From contig CASFFX010000003.1 in assembly GCA_949294085.1 (NCBI GenBank), forward strand, positions 124,001 to 188,000: a DNA stretch of 64,000 nt, written 5' to 3'. The stretch comes from an uncultured bacterium (GTDB lineage Bacteria; Elusimicrobiota; Elusimicrobia; Elusimicrobiales; Elusimicrobiaceae). Positions 39,617 through 48,817 of the stretch are shown in pieces (within the stretch, counting starts at the first letter, position 1; each line of letters begins with the position of its first letter). Made by a program: the position numbers and the translations under genes. Under the pieces are notes generated by a model. The model was not told where the DNA came from. It ran no database searches and saw only the letters and a program-made list of their open reading frames with translations.

Positions 39617-40530
39617 ATCCTATCCTCCAAAAATTGTATTTCCTCGGGCGTTAAAACGGTTTGGGCCGCCTGCGCATTTTGCTGGGCTTGCCCGGCGCTT
39701 CGCGCCCCCATCAGCACGCACGACACGCCCTCCCCAGCCAGCGCCCACGCTCCGGCCACCGCGGCCGCGGACGTCCCTTTTCGGCGGGCCACCTGCTCCA
39801 CCCGCTGGGCCGTTTGGCACGCCGCCGCAAACGCGTCCCCCCGGTAACATCGGTAAAAATAGTTGCGGGCGTCGGCGCGGCGCAAATTGGGCTCTTTTTT
39901 GTATTTGCCGCTTAACACGCCGCCGCACAGCGTCCCGTAGCCGATAAATCCAATCCCTTTTTCCTGGCAGACCGGCAGGACGGATTTCCCTTTTTGCGGG
40001 TGCAGCAAAGAAAATTCATTTTGCACCGCATCCACTTGCGCCGCCACGCGGCGCACCTCGGGCTCGGTTACGTTGCACACGCCAATATAGCGGATTTTGC
40101 CTTGCTGGCGCAAACGACACAACACGTCCAGCGTTTCTTCCAGCGGGATTTTCGGGTCGGGATAGTGAATTTGATACAAATCAAGGTAATCGGTTTGCAG
40201 GCGGGAAAGTGATTGTTCCAATTGGGCAATCAGCGTTTGCGGGCGCAAATCGTGGTCCGTCCAGGAGCCGTTTTTCACTAAGCCGCATTTGCTGGCCAGC
40301 ACGGCCTGCGTGCGGCGGCCCCGAAGGGCTTTGCCCAAAAAACTTTCGCTTTGCCCATAAATGGGGGCCGTGTCAAAAAAATTCACTCCGGCGTCCAGCG
40401 CGGCGGAAACGGTTTCCAAGGCGGCAGTTTCGTCCGCAGGGCCCCAATCGGGGCCGCCGCCCAGCGCCCACGCGCCCAGCCCCACGGCGGAAATTTGCAG
40501 CTCCGTACGGCCCAGGCGTCTATCGTTCAT
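39613..40530 (-). CDS. aldo/keto reductase
   Basis: A 305-residue NADPH-dependent (beta/alpha)8 reductase. The catalytic tetrad is visible: Asp and Tyr in FFDTAPIYGQSE near 50-60, Lys in LASKCG, and His in YQIHYPD near 122. The C-terminal GARSAGQAQQNAQA is the NADP phosphate-binding segment. It reduces an aldehyde or ketone; the substrate is unknown. It follows the CoA-binding protein gene by 3 nt and overlaps the SPL-like gene, so all three belong to one transcript, likely starting at ybaB or further upstream. Confidence 0.92.
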   Translation of the reverse strand: MNDRRLGRTELQISAVGLGAWALGGGPDWGPADETAALETVSAALDAGVNFFDTAPIYGQSESFLGKALRGRRTQAVLASKCGLVKNGSWTDHDLRPQTLIAQLEQSLSRLQTDYLDLYQIHYPDPKIPLEETLDVLCRLRQQGKIRYIGVCNVTEPEVRRVAAQVDAVQNEFSLLHPQKGKSVLPVCQEKGIGFIGYGTLCGGVLSGKYKKEPNLRRADARNYFYRCYRGDAFAAACQTAQRVEQVARRKGTSAAAVAGAWALAGEGVSCVLMGARSAGQAQQNAQAAQTVLTPEEIQFLEDRI

Positions 40531-40533
40531 ACC

Positions 40534-40899
40534 TTACCAAAATCCATTGTCGGCTATAAAGCAGGAGTCCACGGCTTCCAGGCCGGCCTGTTCGGCCAAC
40601 TGGCGGGCGGCAGGGTCCTGCGCGCCGGGTTGGAACCAAATTTCCTTCACGCCGCCGCGCACGCATTGTTCCACCGCCTCTTGCAAAGCGGCGGGAGGGA
40701 TGACCATAATGGCTACTTCCACCGGAGCGGGCACGTCGGCCAAGCGAGCAAAAAGCGGCTGGCCGGCGGCGGTGCCCCCTTTGGGGTTAATGCCAAACAC
40801 GCGCAGCCCCTGCGCCAGCAGGGTTTTGAAAATTTTATGTCCGTATTTGGCCGGATTTTCCGACACGCCGAACACCGCCAGCGTCTTGTTTTGATACAT
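40534..40899 (-). CDS. CoA-binding domain protein (YccU-like)
   Basis: A 121-residue single Rossmann-like CoA_binding_2 domain: TLAVFGVSENPAKYGHKIFKTL at the N-terminus, GINPKGGTAAGQPLFARLADVP in the middle and EIWFQPGAQDPAARQLAEQAGL near the C-terminus. Proteins of this kind bind CoA or a nucleotide and may regulate acyl metabolism, but no reaction is known. I chose the ATG at 40899; seven further codons upstream overlap the ybaB gene, whose stop is 1 nt away. Confidence 0.9.
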   Translation of the reverse strand: MYQNKTLAVFGVSENPAKYGHKIFKTLLAQGLRVFGINPKGGTAAGQPLFARLADVPAPVEVAIMVIPPAALQEAVEQCVRGGVKEIWFQPGAQDPAARQLAEQAGLEAVDSCFIADNGFW

Positions 40900-40900
40900 A

Positions 40901-41194
40901 TTACGCTTGCGGCATGGCAAAATTGCCCATGGTCTGCGCGGCCAAGGCTTGGCTGTCGCGCACGGATTTGTTGATGACGGATTTCAAATCTTCGGCGATT
41001 TCCGCTTCCGAAAAGTTCTTAACCAGCGCGTCCACTTTGACTTCCTTTACTTCCTGAGAGCCGGAAATCGTAACTTCAAACAAATGGCGCGGGCTTTCCA
41101 CTTTGATGACCATATTGTCCAAGCGCTTTTTGATTTCTTCCATCTGGCTTTTTAGTTTCCACAAATCTTTTAATTGTCCAAGTTTATCAAACAT
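40901..41194 (-). CDS. YbaB/EbfC-family nucleoid-associated protein
   Basis: A 97-residue DNA-binding protein of the YbaB/EbfC family. The helical N-terminus (FDKLGQLKDLWKLKSQMEEIKKRL) and the central beta segment FEVTISGSQEVKEVKVD match the tweezer-like dimer fold. In many bacteria ybaB lies beside dnaX and recR; here it follows addBA, another recombination locus. It has an AAGAGG site and an AT-rich 37-bp gap after addA that could hold its own promoter. Confidence 0.88.
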   Translation of the reverse strand: MFDKLGQLKDLWKLKSQMEEIKKRLDNMVIKVESPRHLFEVTISGSQEVKEVKVDALVKNFSEAEIAEDLKSVINKSVRDSQALAAQTMGNFAMPQA

Positions 41195-41231
41195 AAGAAC
41201 CTCTTTTTTCCAATTTTTTATATTTTATCTT

Positions 41232-44200
41232 TTATAAGTCTGCCGCGGCAATCGTCCGCAGGAACACGGCCGAACACCGCACCCCGCGCCCCGGAAACAA
41301 CGCCTGCGCGGCTTGGCGGTACGTTTCCAGCTGAGGGCGGTATTTTTCGTCCAACAGTTTGGCTTCCCGCCCGGGGGCCAGGCGATCCGTTTTGTAGTCC
41401 AGCACCCACAGGCTTCCGTCCGGCTGCTGCAGCACCGCGTCCATCACGCCCGACTGCACCGTCCCGTCCGGTGCCAAGAACGAAAAAGGCATTTCGCACG
41501 CCAGTATTTGGCTGGCGCGGATTTGGGCAAACAAAGCGCTTTGCACAAAAGGCGTCAGCAAAGCTTCCGCCTCCGCCGTACGATCCGCCGCGCCGGCTTG
41601 CTCCGCCGCCGCCTGCACGGCCGCCGGCAGCGTTTCTTTCCGCGGCCCCAACATGCGCTCCAACGCCCGGTGGCACACCGTGCCCAATTGGGCGGCTTCC
41701 TGCTGGGCCGCGCTTAACAAAACGTCCGGTTCAGCCTGGGTGCTGGGCGTCAGTTTGCCTTCCCGCCGCAAAAAATCTTCGTAGCGTTTTTTGCGCGCGT
41801 CATACGCCGCGCGCCAAGCTTCAGCCCCGCGAGGGCTTTCGGCCGGGAGGGGGCCTGTGGCGTGGCGATAGCGAAAAGTTTCCGGCTTTTGGTAGGGCAC
41901 ATACTGCACGGGAAGCTCCAAATCCTGCTGCTGCAGTACGGCGGGGCGCGTTTCCCCATCCGGGAATAATCCCACCGCCGCAAAAGCGGCCGCCGCTTTC
42001 ACCGCCCCTTTGCGCCCGTCTGCCGCGAGCAGCATCTTTTCCTTCGCCCGCGTTAACGCCACGTACAGCACGCGCACTTCTTCGCATTGGGAATGTTTCT
42101 TTTGTTCTTCTTCCAAAAAGGCCAACCCTACATCGCAAATTTTCCCCGCGCGCAGGCCGTGCATATTGTACTGCCAGGAAAAAATGTGCCGTGCCGCCTG
42201 GGAGGCAGCCCCCGCATCCTTGCGGGACAAATCGGCCAAAATAACGACGGGGAACTCCAGCCCTTTGGATTTATGCACCGTCATCACCGATACGGCATTG
42301 AGGGCGTCGTCGGGCGTGGGCGCGCCCAAACGCTCGGGCTCTTCTTCCAAGAGGGTCTGCACCTCGGCCAAGAATTGCTGGACCGACGCCACCCCGTCCG
42401 CCGCGTACCCCTGGGCCATAGTAACCAGGCGGTTCAAATTGGCCAAGGTCTGCTCGCCTTCATAGGCGGCCGCGCAGGCTTCGGGCAGGAAGGTATCGTC
42501 CAACACGTCCTGCAAAAAATCTTTCAGAGCGCGCCGTCCGGCCCGGCGGCCCACTTGCCGCAGCAAGGCAAGCGCCCGCTGGAGGCGTTCGTCTGCCGGG
42601 CGGGCAAACAGGTTCAATTCCCCGCGGCGGGCTATCTGATAAATTTCTTCGTCCGTAAATCCAAACAGCGGGCTCCTAAGCACGCCCGCCAGCGCGGTGC
42701 GGTCCTCCGGGTTGAGGGCGGCCCGCAGGAAATTCAAAAAGTCATTAATTTCCTGCTTGCGGTAAAAGTTTTTGTCCGTTTCCACATTAAAAGCAATGCC
42801 ATGGCGGCGAAGCGCGTCCGTAAACGGAGAAGAAGTGGTGGCCGCCCGCGTAAGCAGGGCAATGTCTTTGTATTCCAATTTTTTCCCGTCCGCCAGCGTC
42901 ATCACGCCCACCTGGTTTTCAATCCACTGGGCAATGCACTCGGCCTGATTGTCGCGCAAATCGTTCGCGGAGGGAAGCGGTTCTTCCGCCGCAACAAACA
43001 GCCACCGGGCCGCCCCGGTGCGGGCGGTTTGGTCCGTAAAAATGGGCACATACGCCGGCTGAAAAGCGCTTTGCTGCACCATCGCACGGGAACAAACGGC
43101 GTTGGCCGTATCAATAATTTCCGGCGCACTGCGGAAGTTCTGCTGCAAAAAGCATTTCACCCCGCCTTGTTTCAAAATCAAATCGGTAAACAGTTCGTAT
43201 GCCGTAATGTCCGCCCCGCGAAAACGGTAAATGGATTGTTTGGGGTCCCCCACCACAAACAATTTGCCGGGGGCCAGGCGTACGTCTTGCCAGCGCGCCG
43301 CGGATGAAGTTTTTTCTTCCGCCAAGAACAACAGCAATTCGCCTTGTACGGGGTCCGTGTCCTGGAATTCGTCAATAAACAAGACGTCAAATTTTTCCTT
43401 CAGCAGCCGCCGTACATACAAATTGTTTTGCAGCAGGTCCCGAGTTTTTACGATTAAATCGTCAAAGCTCAACACGCCCTCGCGGGCCAATTCGGCGCGG
43501 ACTTCGTCCGTCAGATTCTTAACTAATTGAAAAGCGTCCAAAAACAGTTGCTGCTGCTCGGGAACGGTTTTCTGCGCAAACGCCACCAGCGAGCGGGCTT
43601 CATCAAAATCTTTTTCGTCCACCTCTTTATACCGAACGGCCGGAAAAGCCGGCGCCGGCTCTTGCGGGGCGGACGGAACGGGCTGCCCTTTCAAAAAAGC
43701 CGCCGTCCGCCTTAACGACACCGCCGCCGCCTGCACGGCCAATTCGGCATTGCGCGGTTTTTTGCCGGGGCGCAGCAGCGCGGCGGCCACGGCCTCGGCC
43801 CGTTCCGCCCGCTGCAAACAGACGGAAGCCAACAAATCGCGGTGGGCGTAATAATCGTAATTTTCTATTTTCCCGCTGCACAGCTCGCGGGCGAAATCCT
43901 TCAAATCGGGCAGCGAGATTTCCGTCAGCACTTTTTTCCACGTTTCGCCGCGCGGCGCTTGCAGGCCGAGCTCCCGGTCCAAAAAGGCGTTCCAATGGGC
44001 GTCAAACAGGCGGGCCGCCCGCTGGCCCGAATCAATTTGGGCATTGGGTGCCAGGCCGGCCTCCAGCGGGAACACCTTCAAAATTTCGGCGCAAAAGCCG
44101 TGAATCGTGCCCACCGAAGCGCGGTCCAGCCGGGCCAGGGCCGCTTCGGCCCGGGACGTCAGGTCCGCGTCCGACACGGAAAAATGATCCCGAAGCAGTT

Positions 44201-44459
44201 GGAGCGTCCGGTCCTTTTTGGCTTCTTTTACGGCCAAAATCAAATGCTGCAGTTTCTCCACAAAGCGGGTTTTAATGTCGGCGGCGGCTTTTTCGGTAAA
44301 CGTAAGCGCCACCAATTTTTCCACCGGCGTATTTTGCGCCAACACCGCCAGGCACAGCCGGTCTATCAGCAGGGTGGTTTTCCCGGTGCCGGCCCCGGCC
44401 TCCACCACCATATTGACGCCTAACTGCGTCTGCACTTTGGTACGGTCTTCCAAAATCAT
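41232..44459 (-). CDS. addA: AddA-like helicase-nuclease
   Basis: A 1075-residue UvrD/RecB-type protein. Walker A is AGAGTGKTTLL near 21-31, the TFTEKAAADIKTRF block is motif Ia, motif II is FIDEFQDTDP near 360, and the C-terminal helicase block VMTVHKSKGLEFPVVIL is near 740. The C-terminal RecB-type nuclease domain has GTVCHRALERM, then SGVMDAVLQQ and LDYKTDR with the catalytic Asp and Lys. With AddB it resects double-strand breaks for RecA loading. It overlaps addB by 4 nt. Length is near that of short AddA proteins. Confidence 0.93.
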   Translation of the reverse strand: MILEDRTKVQTQLGVNMVVEAGAGTGKTTLLIDRLCLAVLAQNTPVEKLVALTFTEKAAADIKTRFVEKLQHLILAVKEAKKDRTLQLLRDHFSVSDADLTSRAEAALARLDRASVGTIHGFCAEILKVFPLEAGLAPNAQIDSGQRAARLFDAHWNAFLDRELGLQAPRGETWKKVLTEISLPDLKDFARELCSGKIENYDYYAHRDLLASVCLQRAERAEAVAAALLRPGKKPRNAELAVQAAAVSLRRTAAFLKGQPVPSAPQEPAPAFPAVRYKEVDEKDFDEARSLVAFAQKTVPEQQQLFLDAFQLVKNLTDEVRAELAREGVLSFDDLIVKTRDLLQNNLYVRRLLKEKFDVLFIDEFQDTDPVQGELLLFLAEEKTSSAARWQDVRLAPGKLFVVGDPKQSIYRFRGADITAYELFTDLILKQGGVKCFLQQNFRSAPEIIDTANAVCSRAMVQQSAFQPAYVPIFTDQTARTGAARWLFVAAEEPLPSANDLRDNQAECIAQWIENQVGVMTLADGKKLEYKDIALLTRAATTSSPFTDALRRHGIAFNVETDKNFYRKQEINDFLNFLRAALNPEDRTALAGVLRSPLFGFTDEEIYQIARRGELNLFARPADERLQRALALLRQVGRRAGRRALKDFLQDVLDDTFLPEACAAAYEGEQTLANLNRLVTMAQGYAADGVASVQQFLAEVQTLLEEEPERLGAPTPDDALNAVSVMTVHKSKGLEFPVVILADLSRKDAGAASQAARHIFSWQYNMHGLRAGKICDVGLAFLEEEQKKHSQCEEVRVLYVALTRAKEKMLLAADGRKGAVKAAAAFAAVGLFPDGETRPAVLQQQDLELPVQYVPYQKPETFRYRHATGPLPAESPRGAEAWRAAYDARKKRYEDFLRREGKLTPSTQAEPDVLLSAAQQEAAQLGTVCHRALERMLGPRKETLPAAVQAAAEQAGAADRTAEAEALLTPFVQSALFAQIRASQILACEMPFSFLAPDGTVQSGVMDAVLQQPDGSLWVLDYKTDRLAPGREAKLLDEKYRPQLETYRQAAQALFPGRGVRCSAVFLRTIAAADL

Positions 44460-47400
44460 AAGTGGGCCTCCTGGAGGGTTTGGCTAAGCGCGCTTTTGCT
44501 GGCGCGCAAAAGCGACTTAAAACTGTCCCGCCGGCAAATGGCGGCGTAGGGACAGTATTGGCACAGGTCGGACGGATGCAAAAAGAAAGTCCCTTGTTTG
44601 ACCCAATCCGTAATGGTTTTCAAAAAAGCACAGGCGCGGGGCGTCATTTCGTCAAAATCGGCTGCCGAAAGTTCGCGCCGCTGATAGCCTTTGTTGATGG
44701 AAAGCAGGCACGACCCGGCCGACGTATAACCGGCCAGCTGCGGCAGGCGGCGGGCTATCCAAACGTAGATAAAAGGCTGAAAAATCAGCTCGTCAAAAAA
44801 ATCGGCCGCCAAATTTTTGCTTCCTTTGCGCGACGATTTATAATCCGCCACGCGGAAGGTTTTATGGGTTTCGTCCACATCCACCCGGTCAATAATCCCG
44901 CGCAGCCGAAGCGGCAGCACATCACACGGCTCGGCCGAGACGGGCATTTCAAACCGGGCCGGCGTGTACGCCCCCAACTGGTGCAAATCTTCCAGCACAA
45001 AGGCGGCCAGTTTTTCCTTCATTTCCTGCAAAATCAGTTCCCACACTACCGGATAAATCCCGAAGCGGCGGTAATCTTCCGGCCGACAATGCCGGGCAAA
45101 AATGCGGTTCAAATAGTCCAGCGCGGCCGAGTCAAACAATTCGTGCGTCAGATGGCCGCGGTACAGCGTTTCGTAAAAATCTTTCAAAATTTCGTGGTAG
45201 GCCGTCCCCCTTCGGTCCGCCGACAATTCCTGCCGGCTGAGGGGCTCGTCCGGGTCGCCCAGGCCCAAGCCTTTGTCAAAAAAGTATTTCATCGGGCATT
45301 GGGCCAGCTCCTGCAAGGCAGACGGCGAAAAACCGCGGGTATTTTCGCGCGCAAAAATTTCTGCCCCGCTGGCAATCACTCCGTCCCACGCGCCCAGCGC
45401 ACCGTTTTTGGCCAGCTCCGCCGCGGCCGAAAGCGCCTGTTTCACGTCCGGCGTCAGCAGGCCGGCCCGCTCGTAGTGGGCGGGAGCCGTTTCGGGATGA
45501 AGAATAAACGAAACGGAAATTTCCTTGGGCGTCAAAAATTCATTTTCGGTTTGGGCAATCCGTTCCGACAGCCGCCCGCTGATACGCACTTCGTCCGAAG
45601 CGTCCGGCGCCAGCGCACAGGCGCGGGCGAGTTCCGTCAAATACAGCGAGCGCACCGCGGCTTTTCCGTCGTTCCCCGTGCGGGCGTACGACGCATACAG
45701 CCTGTCCCGCGCGGCCGTTGCGGCCGCAAAAAAGAGCAGGCGTTCTTCGTCCCCGCGGTCCAGGCTTTGGTTAATCCAATACCCCAGCACATCACGCAGC
45801 ACATAGCGGTAATAATCCCGCAGGACGGGATCTTCGGGCGTAACAAGCGGGAACGACTGGTCGTTGAGCCCCAGCAAAAACACCGCCTTAAACCGCAGCC
45901 CGCGGGCGCGGGAAGCGTCCGTAAACGTAACGCCGCCGGGCACCGCCTCGGCCTCGTTAAACGACAGCCCGTTCAGCACGTCGGTCCACTCGCGCACCCA
46001 CTCGCCCGGGCGCACCTGCGGCCGAATAGACGCGTACCGCGAAAACAAATCCAATTTTTCGCAAACGGTGCGGAAAATTTCTGCGTCCTTTCCTTCAAAC
46101 GCGGACGTATCGGTATTTTGTTCCAAAAAGGCACGCGCCAGCGCGGCGCCTTCGCTCCAGCCGCTCACGCCATTTAGTGCGTCCAGGCGGGTGTGTGCGT
46201 TTTCCAGCCAGTCTAAAAAGGCCGGGTCGTAATGGGGCGTTTGCGGCAGTAAATCGCGCCATTGGCTCATATCCCGGCTGACCAACGAACGAGCCGCCAG
46301 CTGACGCCAGGTGTTTTTTTGCTCCGCTTTGAAATAAGGAGACGACACCACCGCCAGCACCGTCTGGCGGTCAAACCCGTTCGTCCACAGCGAAAACAAA
46401 TTCAGGCAAAATACGCCCAAGGGAAATTTGGCCAACGGATAGGAAAAAGAAGCGTCCAGCGGGATACAGTTGGCCCGGAACACGCGGCGGACTTCATCCT
46501 GATACGGGGCGGCCGTGCGCGCGATGAGGGCGATGTCCGAAAAAGCATAGCCTTCCTGTTGCGTCAAACGCAAAATTTCTTTGGCGGCAAAAAACACTTC
46601 CCCGCGGCTGTCGGCCGCGCTGACTTGCGTTACGCGGGGGCAAGGGCTTCCCGCTTCCGACGAGAACAGCACCCTCCCGCTGGGGCCCAGCGCCCCAAAA
46701 TCGCCCGTGTCTGCATTTTCGCCGCCGTCCGCCCCCAGCCAATTGGTTTCAAAAAATTTCTGGGCAAAGCGGTACGCCGGGTGCTTGAGGTACGGGGCAA
46801 AAACCGTTACCGCATATGCGGTGCGCAGCCGATGAAACAGCTCCAGCTGGCGCCCGGTCATATCGTAAAAACCGTAAAAAATGATTTCGTCAAATCCGTG
46901 CAAAAAGTCCGAAGTTTCCACCTGTTCCAGGGCCCGTTCAAACGCGTTTTGATACGGGCGGAACCCGGGCACCGCGGCTTCGGCCTCCAAATAGCGGCGG
47001 TAAAGCCGGTTGAACCACGCCAGGCGGGGGCCGTCTTGCTCCAGCACGGCGTCGGTGGCGGTGCGCAGGTGTTCGTCCAGCACGTTCGGGTCCGCCAGCG
47101 AATCGGCCAAATCCCGCAGGGAGCTTTTGACCGCTTTTACAAAGCCGCGGGAAACGGGGTATCGGTCCAACCCCGGTTCGCTCAGTAAATTTTTAATTAA
47201 GAAATCGCGTAAATTATCCTGCGGAAAAAGCGGCAGCACCGAGCCGGGCGCTTCGCGGTCCAGTTCACTCACCAAGGCGCCAGCCGTCATAAAATAAAAA
47301 TTGGCCGCCGCTCCGAACTGACGGGCCAGCCGCTCTTTTAAGCGGGCCGCCACCAAACTGGAAGAACAAACCACCAGCCACCGCGCCAGCGGCCCCTTGC

Positions 47401-47467
47401 GCCGCGTTTGCACGCAGCGCACGAAAGCGTCTTCCAACGAAGGATAATGGGCGTAAAAAAGTTTCAT
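44456..47467 (-). CDS. addB: AddB-like Fe-S nuclease subunit
   Basis: A 1003-residue partner of AddA. The helicase-like fold is degenerate: no Walker A is seen at the N-terminus (LVVCSSSLVAARL stands where GxGKT would be). The C-terminal nuclease domain starts near 715 with SPSALQELAQCPMKYFF, then GTAYHEILKDF, GIIDRVDVDETHK and VADYKSSRKG. Four cysteines (one in QCPMKYF and three in CQYCPYAAIC) should hold the 4Fe-4S cluster typical of AddB. The start has no Shine-Dalgarno; TATTCT ends 8 nt upstream, so a leaderless message is possible. Confidence 0.87.
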   Translation of the reverse strand: MKLFYAHYPSLEDAFVRCVQTRRKGPLARWLVVCSSSLVAARLKERLARQFGAAANFYFMTAGALVSELDREAPGSVLPLFPQDNLRDFLIKNLLSEPGLDRYPVSRGFVKAVKSSLRDLADSLADPNVLDEHLRTATDAVLEQDGPRLAWFNRLYRRYLEAEAAVPGFRPYQNAFERALEQVETSDFLHGFDEIIFYGFYDMTGRQLELFHRLRTAYAVTVFAPYLKHPAYRFAQKFFETNWLGADGGENADTGDFGALGPSGRVLFSSEAGSPCPRVTQVSAADSRGEVFFAAKEILRLTQQEGYAFSDIALIARTAAPYQDEVRRVFRANCIPLDASFSYPLAKFPLGVFCLNLFSLWTNGFDRQTVLAVVSSPYFKAEQKNTWRQLAARSLVSRDMSQWRDLLPQTPHYDPAFLDWLENAHTRLDALNGVSGWSEGAALARAFLEQNTDTSAFEGKDAEIFRTVCEKLDLFSRYASIRPQVRPGEWVREWTDVLNGLSFNEAEAVPGGVTFTDASRARGLRFKAVFLLGLNDQSFPLVTPEDPVLRDYYRYVLRDVLGYWINQSLDRGDEERLLFFAAATAARDRLYASYARTGNDGKAAVRSLYLTELARACALAPDASDEVRISGRLSERIAQTENEFLTPKEISVSFILHPETAPAHYERAGLLTPDVKQALSAAAELAKNGALGAWDGVIASGAEIFARENTRGFSPSALQELAQCPMKYFFDKGLGLGDPDEPLSRQELSADRRGTAYHEILKDFYETLYRGHLTHELFDSAALDYLNRIFARHCRPEDYRRFGIYPVVWELILQEMKEKLAAFVLEDLHQLGAYTPARFEMPVSAEPCDVLPLRLRGIIDRVDVDETHKTFRVADYKSSRKGSKNLAADFFDELIFQPFIYVWIARRLPQLAGYTSAGSCLLSINKGYQRRELSAADFDEMTPRACAFLKTITDWVKQGTFFLHPSDLCQYCPYAAICRRDSFKSLLRASKSALSQTLQEAHL

Positions 47468-47471
47468 AAAT

Positions 47472-47498
47472 TGGTAGAATAAGAGTACTTATTGTACT
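47472..47498 (+). promoter_or_regulatory. probable sixA promoter with 5'-leader hairpin
   Basis: Extended -10 TG-G-TAGAAT at 47472-47480 inside AATTGGTAGAAT, like the eptA and valS promoters. Close to the expected transcript start, AGTAC (47484-47488) and GTACT (47494-47498) form a small stem. The region is divergent with addB. Confidence 0.5.
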
Positions 47499-47532
47499 AT
47501 TGTATTGTATTTTTAAGCATATACGCAAACCC

Positions 47533-47988
47533 ATGAAAACATTGATTTTAATCCGCCATGCCCATGCGCTGGCCGCCTACGAGGCCCGCGTATCCACCGA
47601 CGCCGAACGCCCTCTTTCCGACGAAGGACGGGAAAAAGCGGCCTATACCGCCCGCTCGCTGGCCCAGCGGGGCCTGCGGCCGGAAGTCATTTTGACCAGC
47701 CCGCTTTTGCGGGCCGTGCAAACCGCCGACATTTTGGCCCACACCCTGCAAGCGCCCGTTTCCCAAGAAACGGTGTTAAACGGCCTGCACGATGAACAAA
47801 CCATTTGCGAATTTTTGGAAGAACAACTCCAACACCACGAGGTGTTGGCCGCAGTAGGGCATAACCCCAATATTTCCGCTGTTTCCCAGTTGTTTTGCAA
47901 ACAAGCCCACCATTTTGCGCCGGGTTCGTTTGCCGTGCTGGACTTTGAAAACCCGCACCACCCCAAATGTATTGTTTTTGGAGAGTAA
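47533..47988 (+). CDS. sixA: SixA-type phosphohistidine phosphatase
   Basis: A 151-residue histidine phosphatase. The catalytic motif is LIRHAHA near 6-12, the second conserved Arg is in SPLLRAVQTA, and the second catalytic His is in AVGHNPNIS near 110. SixA removes phosphate from phosphohistidine, in E. coli from the PTS-Ntr protein NPr. The start at 47533 gives RHA at the normal position; 11 upstream codons in frame are unlikely. The uppP gene follows after 3 nt. Confidence 0.9.
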   Translation: MKTLILIRHAHALAAYEARVSTDAERPLSDEGREKAAYTARSLAQRGLRPEVILTSPLLRAVQTADILAHTLQAPVSQETVLNGLHDEQTICEFLEEQLQHHEVLAAVGHNPNISAVSQLFCKQAHHFAPGSFAVLDFENPHHPKCIVFGE

Positions 47989-47991
47989 CCT

Positions 47992-48771
47992 ATGACAATT
48001 TTAGACGCGGTTTTGTTGGGACTGCTGCAAGCGCTGGGCGAATTTTTGCCGATTTCCAGCTCGGCCCATTTGGTGTTGCTGCCGTACTTTCGCGGGATGG
48101 AATACCAGGGGCTGGCCTTTGACGTACTGCTGCACGCCGCCACACTGCTGGCAGTACTCTTGTATTTTGCCAAAGATTGGTGGGAACTGCTTAAAAACGG
48201 GCTGACGCACCCCACGTCCCCCAAAGGGCGGATGCTGTGGTACTTGGCGGCGGCCACGGTGCCGGCGGGCGTAGCGGGGCTGTTGCTAAACGACTGGGCG
48301 GAAAACACCTTCCGCAACCCGCTGATGATTGCCGTCTGCTTAATGGTGTTTGCCGGTATTTTATGGTGGGCGGACCGCAAAGGCTCCTCTAACAAAGAAC
48401 AAGCCGTTTCCTTCCGCACGCTGATGTGGATTGGCTGTGCCCAGGCGCTGGCCATTATGCCGGGCGTATCCCGAAGCGGCATTACCATTACGGCCGCCCT
48501 GCTATTGGGGCTGTCGCGCAGTGCCAGCGCACGGATTTCGTTTTTGCTTTCCACGCCGATTATTGCGGGGGCGGCCGTGTTGGAAATAGGCCATCTGTCC
48601 CCTGCGGATTTTAACGCCCCGTTGCTGTGGGGATTTTTCAGCGCATTTGCGGGGGCGCTTGTGGTCATCGGCTGGCTGATGAAATACATCAAAACGCACA
48701 GTTTTGATGTATTTGTGTATTACCGCTGGCTGCTCGGCGTGATTATCATCGCTTTTTACTTTTGGAAATAA
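47992..48771 (+). CDS. uppP: undecaprenyl-diphosphatase
   Basis: A 259-residue integral membrane enzyme (UppP/BacA) with about eight helices that dephosphorylates undecaprenyl diphosphate so the lipid carrier can be reused in cell-wall synthesis. Both active-site motifs are present: LGEFLPISSSAHL near 16-28 (Glu-rich motif) and MPGVSRSGITI near 158-168. It begins 3 nt after sixA and ends at a bidirectional terminator. Confidence 0.97.
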   Translation: MTILDAVLLGLLQALGEFLPISSSAHLVLLPYFRGMEYQGLAFDVLLHAATLLAVLLYFAKDWWELLKNGLTHPTSPKGRMLWYLAAATVPAGVAGLLLNDWAENTFRNPLMIAVCLMVFAGILWWADRKGSSNKEQAVSFRTLMWIGCAQALAIMPGVSRSGITITAALLLGLSRSASARISFLLSTPIIAGAAVLEIGHLSPADFNAPLLWGFFSAFAGALVVIGWLMKYIKTHSFDVFVYYRWLLGVIIIAFYFWK

Positions 48772-48772
48772 A

Positions 48773-48803
48773 AAAACGGGGCGAAATCAATTCGCCCCGT
48801 TTT
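48773..48803. terminator. bidirectional terminator between uppP and proC
   Basis: AAAACGGGGCGAA and TTCGCCCCGTTTT form a 13-bp stem around a 5-nt loop. Confidence 0.93.
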
Positions 48804-48817
48804 AAGAATCCGCCCAA

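Noticed and set aside
41174..46177. Long open frames on the plus strand opposite addA and addB (for example 41174-42244 and 44462-46177).
   Set aside because: They are antisense to two genes with complete helicase/nuclease motifs, have Arg/Pro/Gly-rich translations and no ribosome sites; GC-rich codon use creates them.
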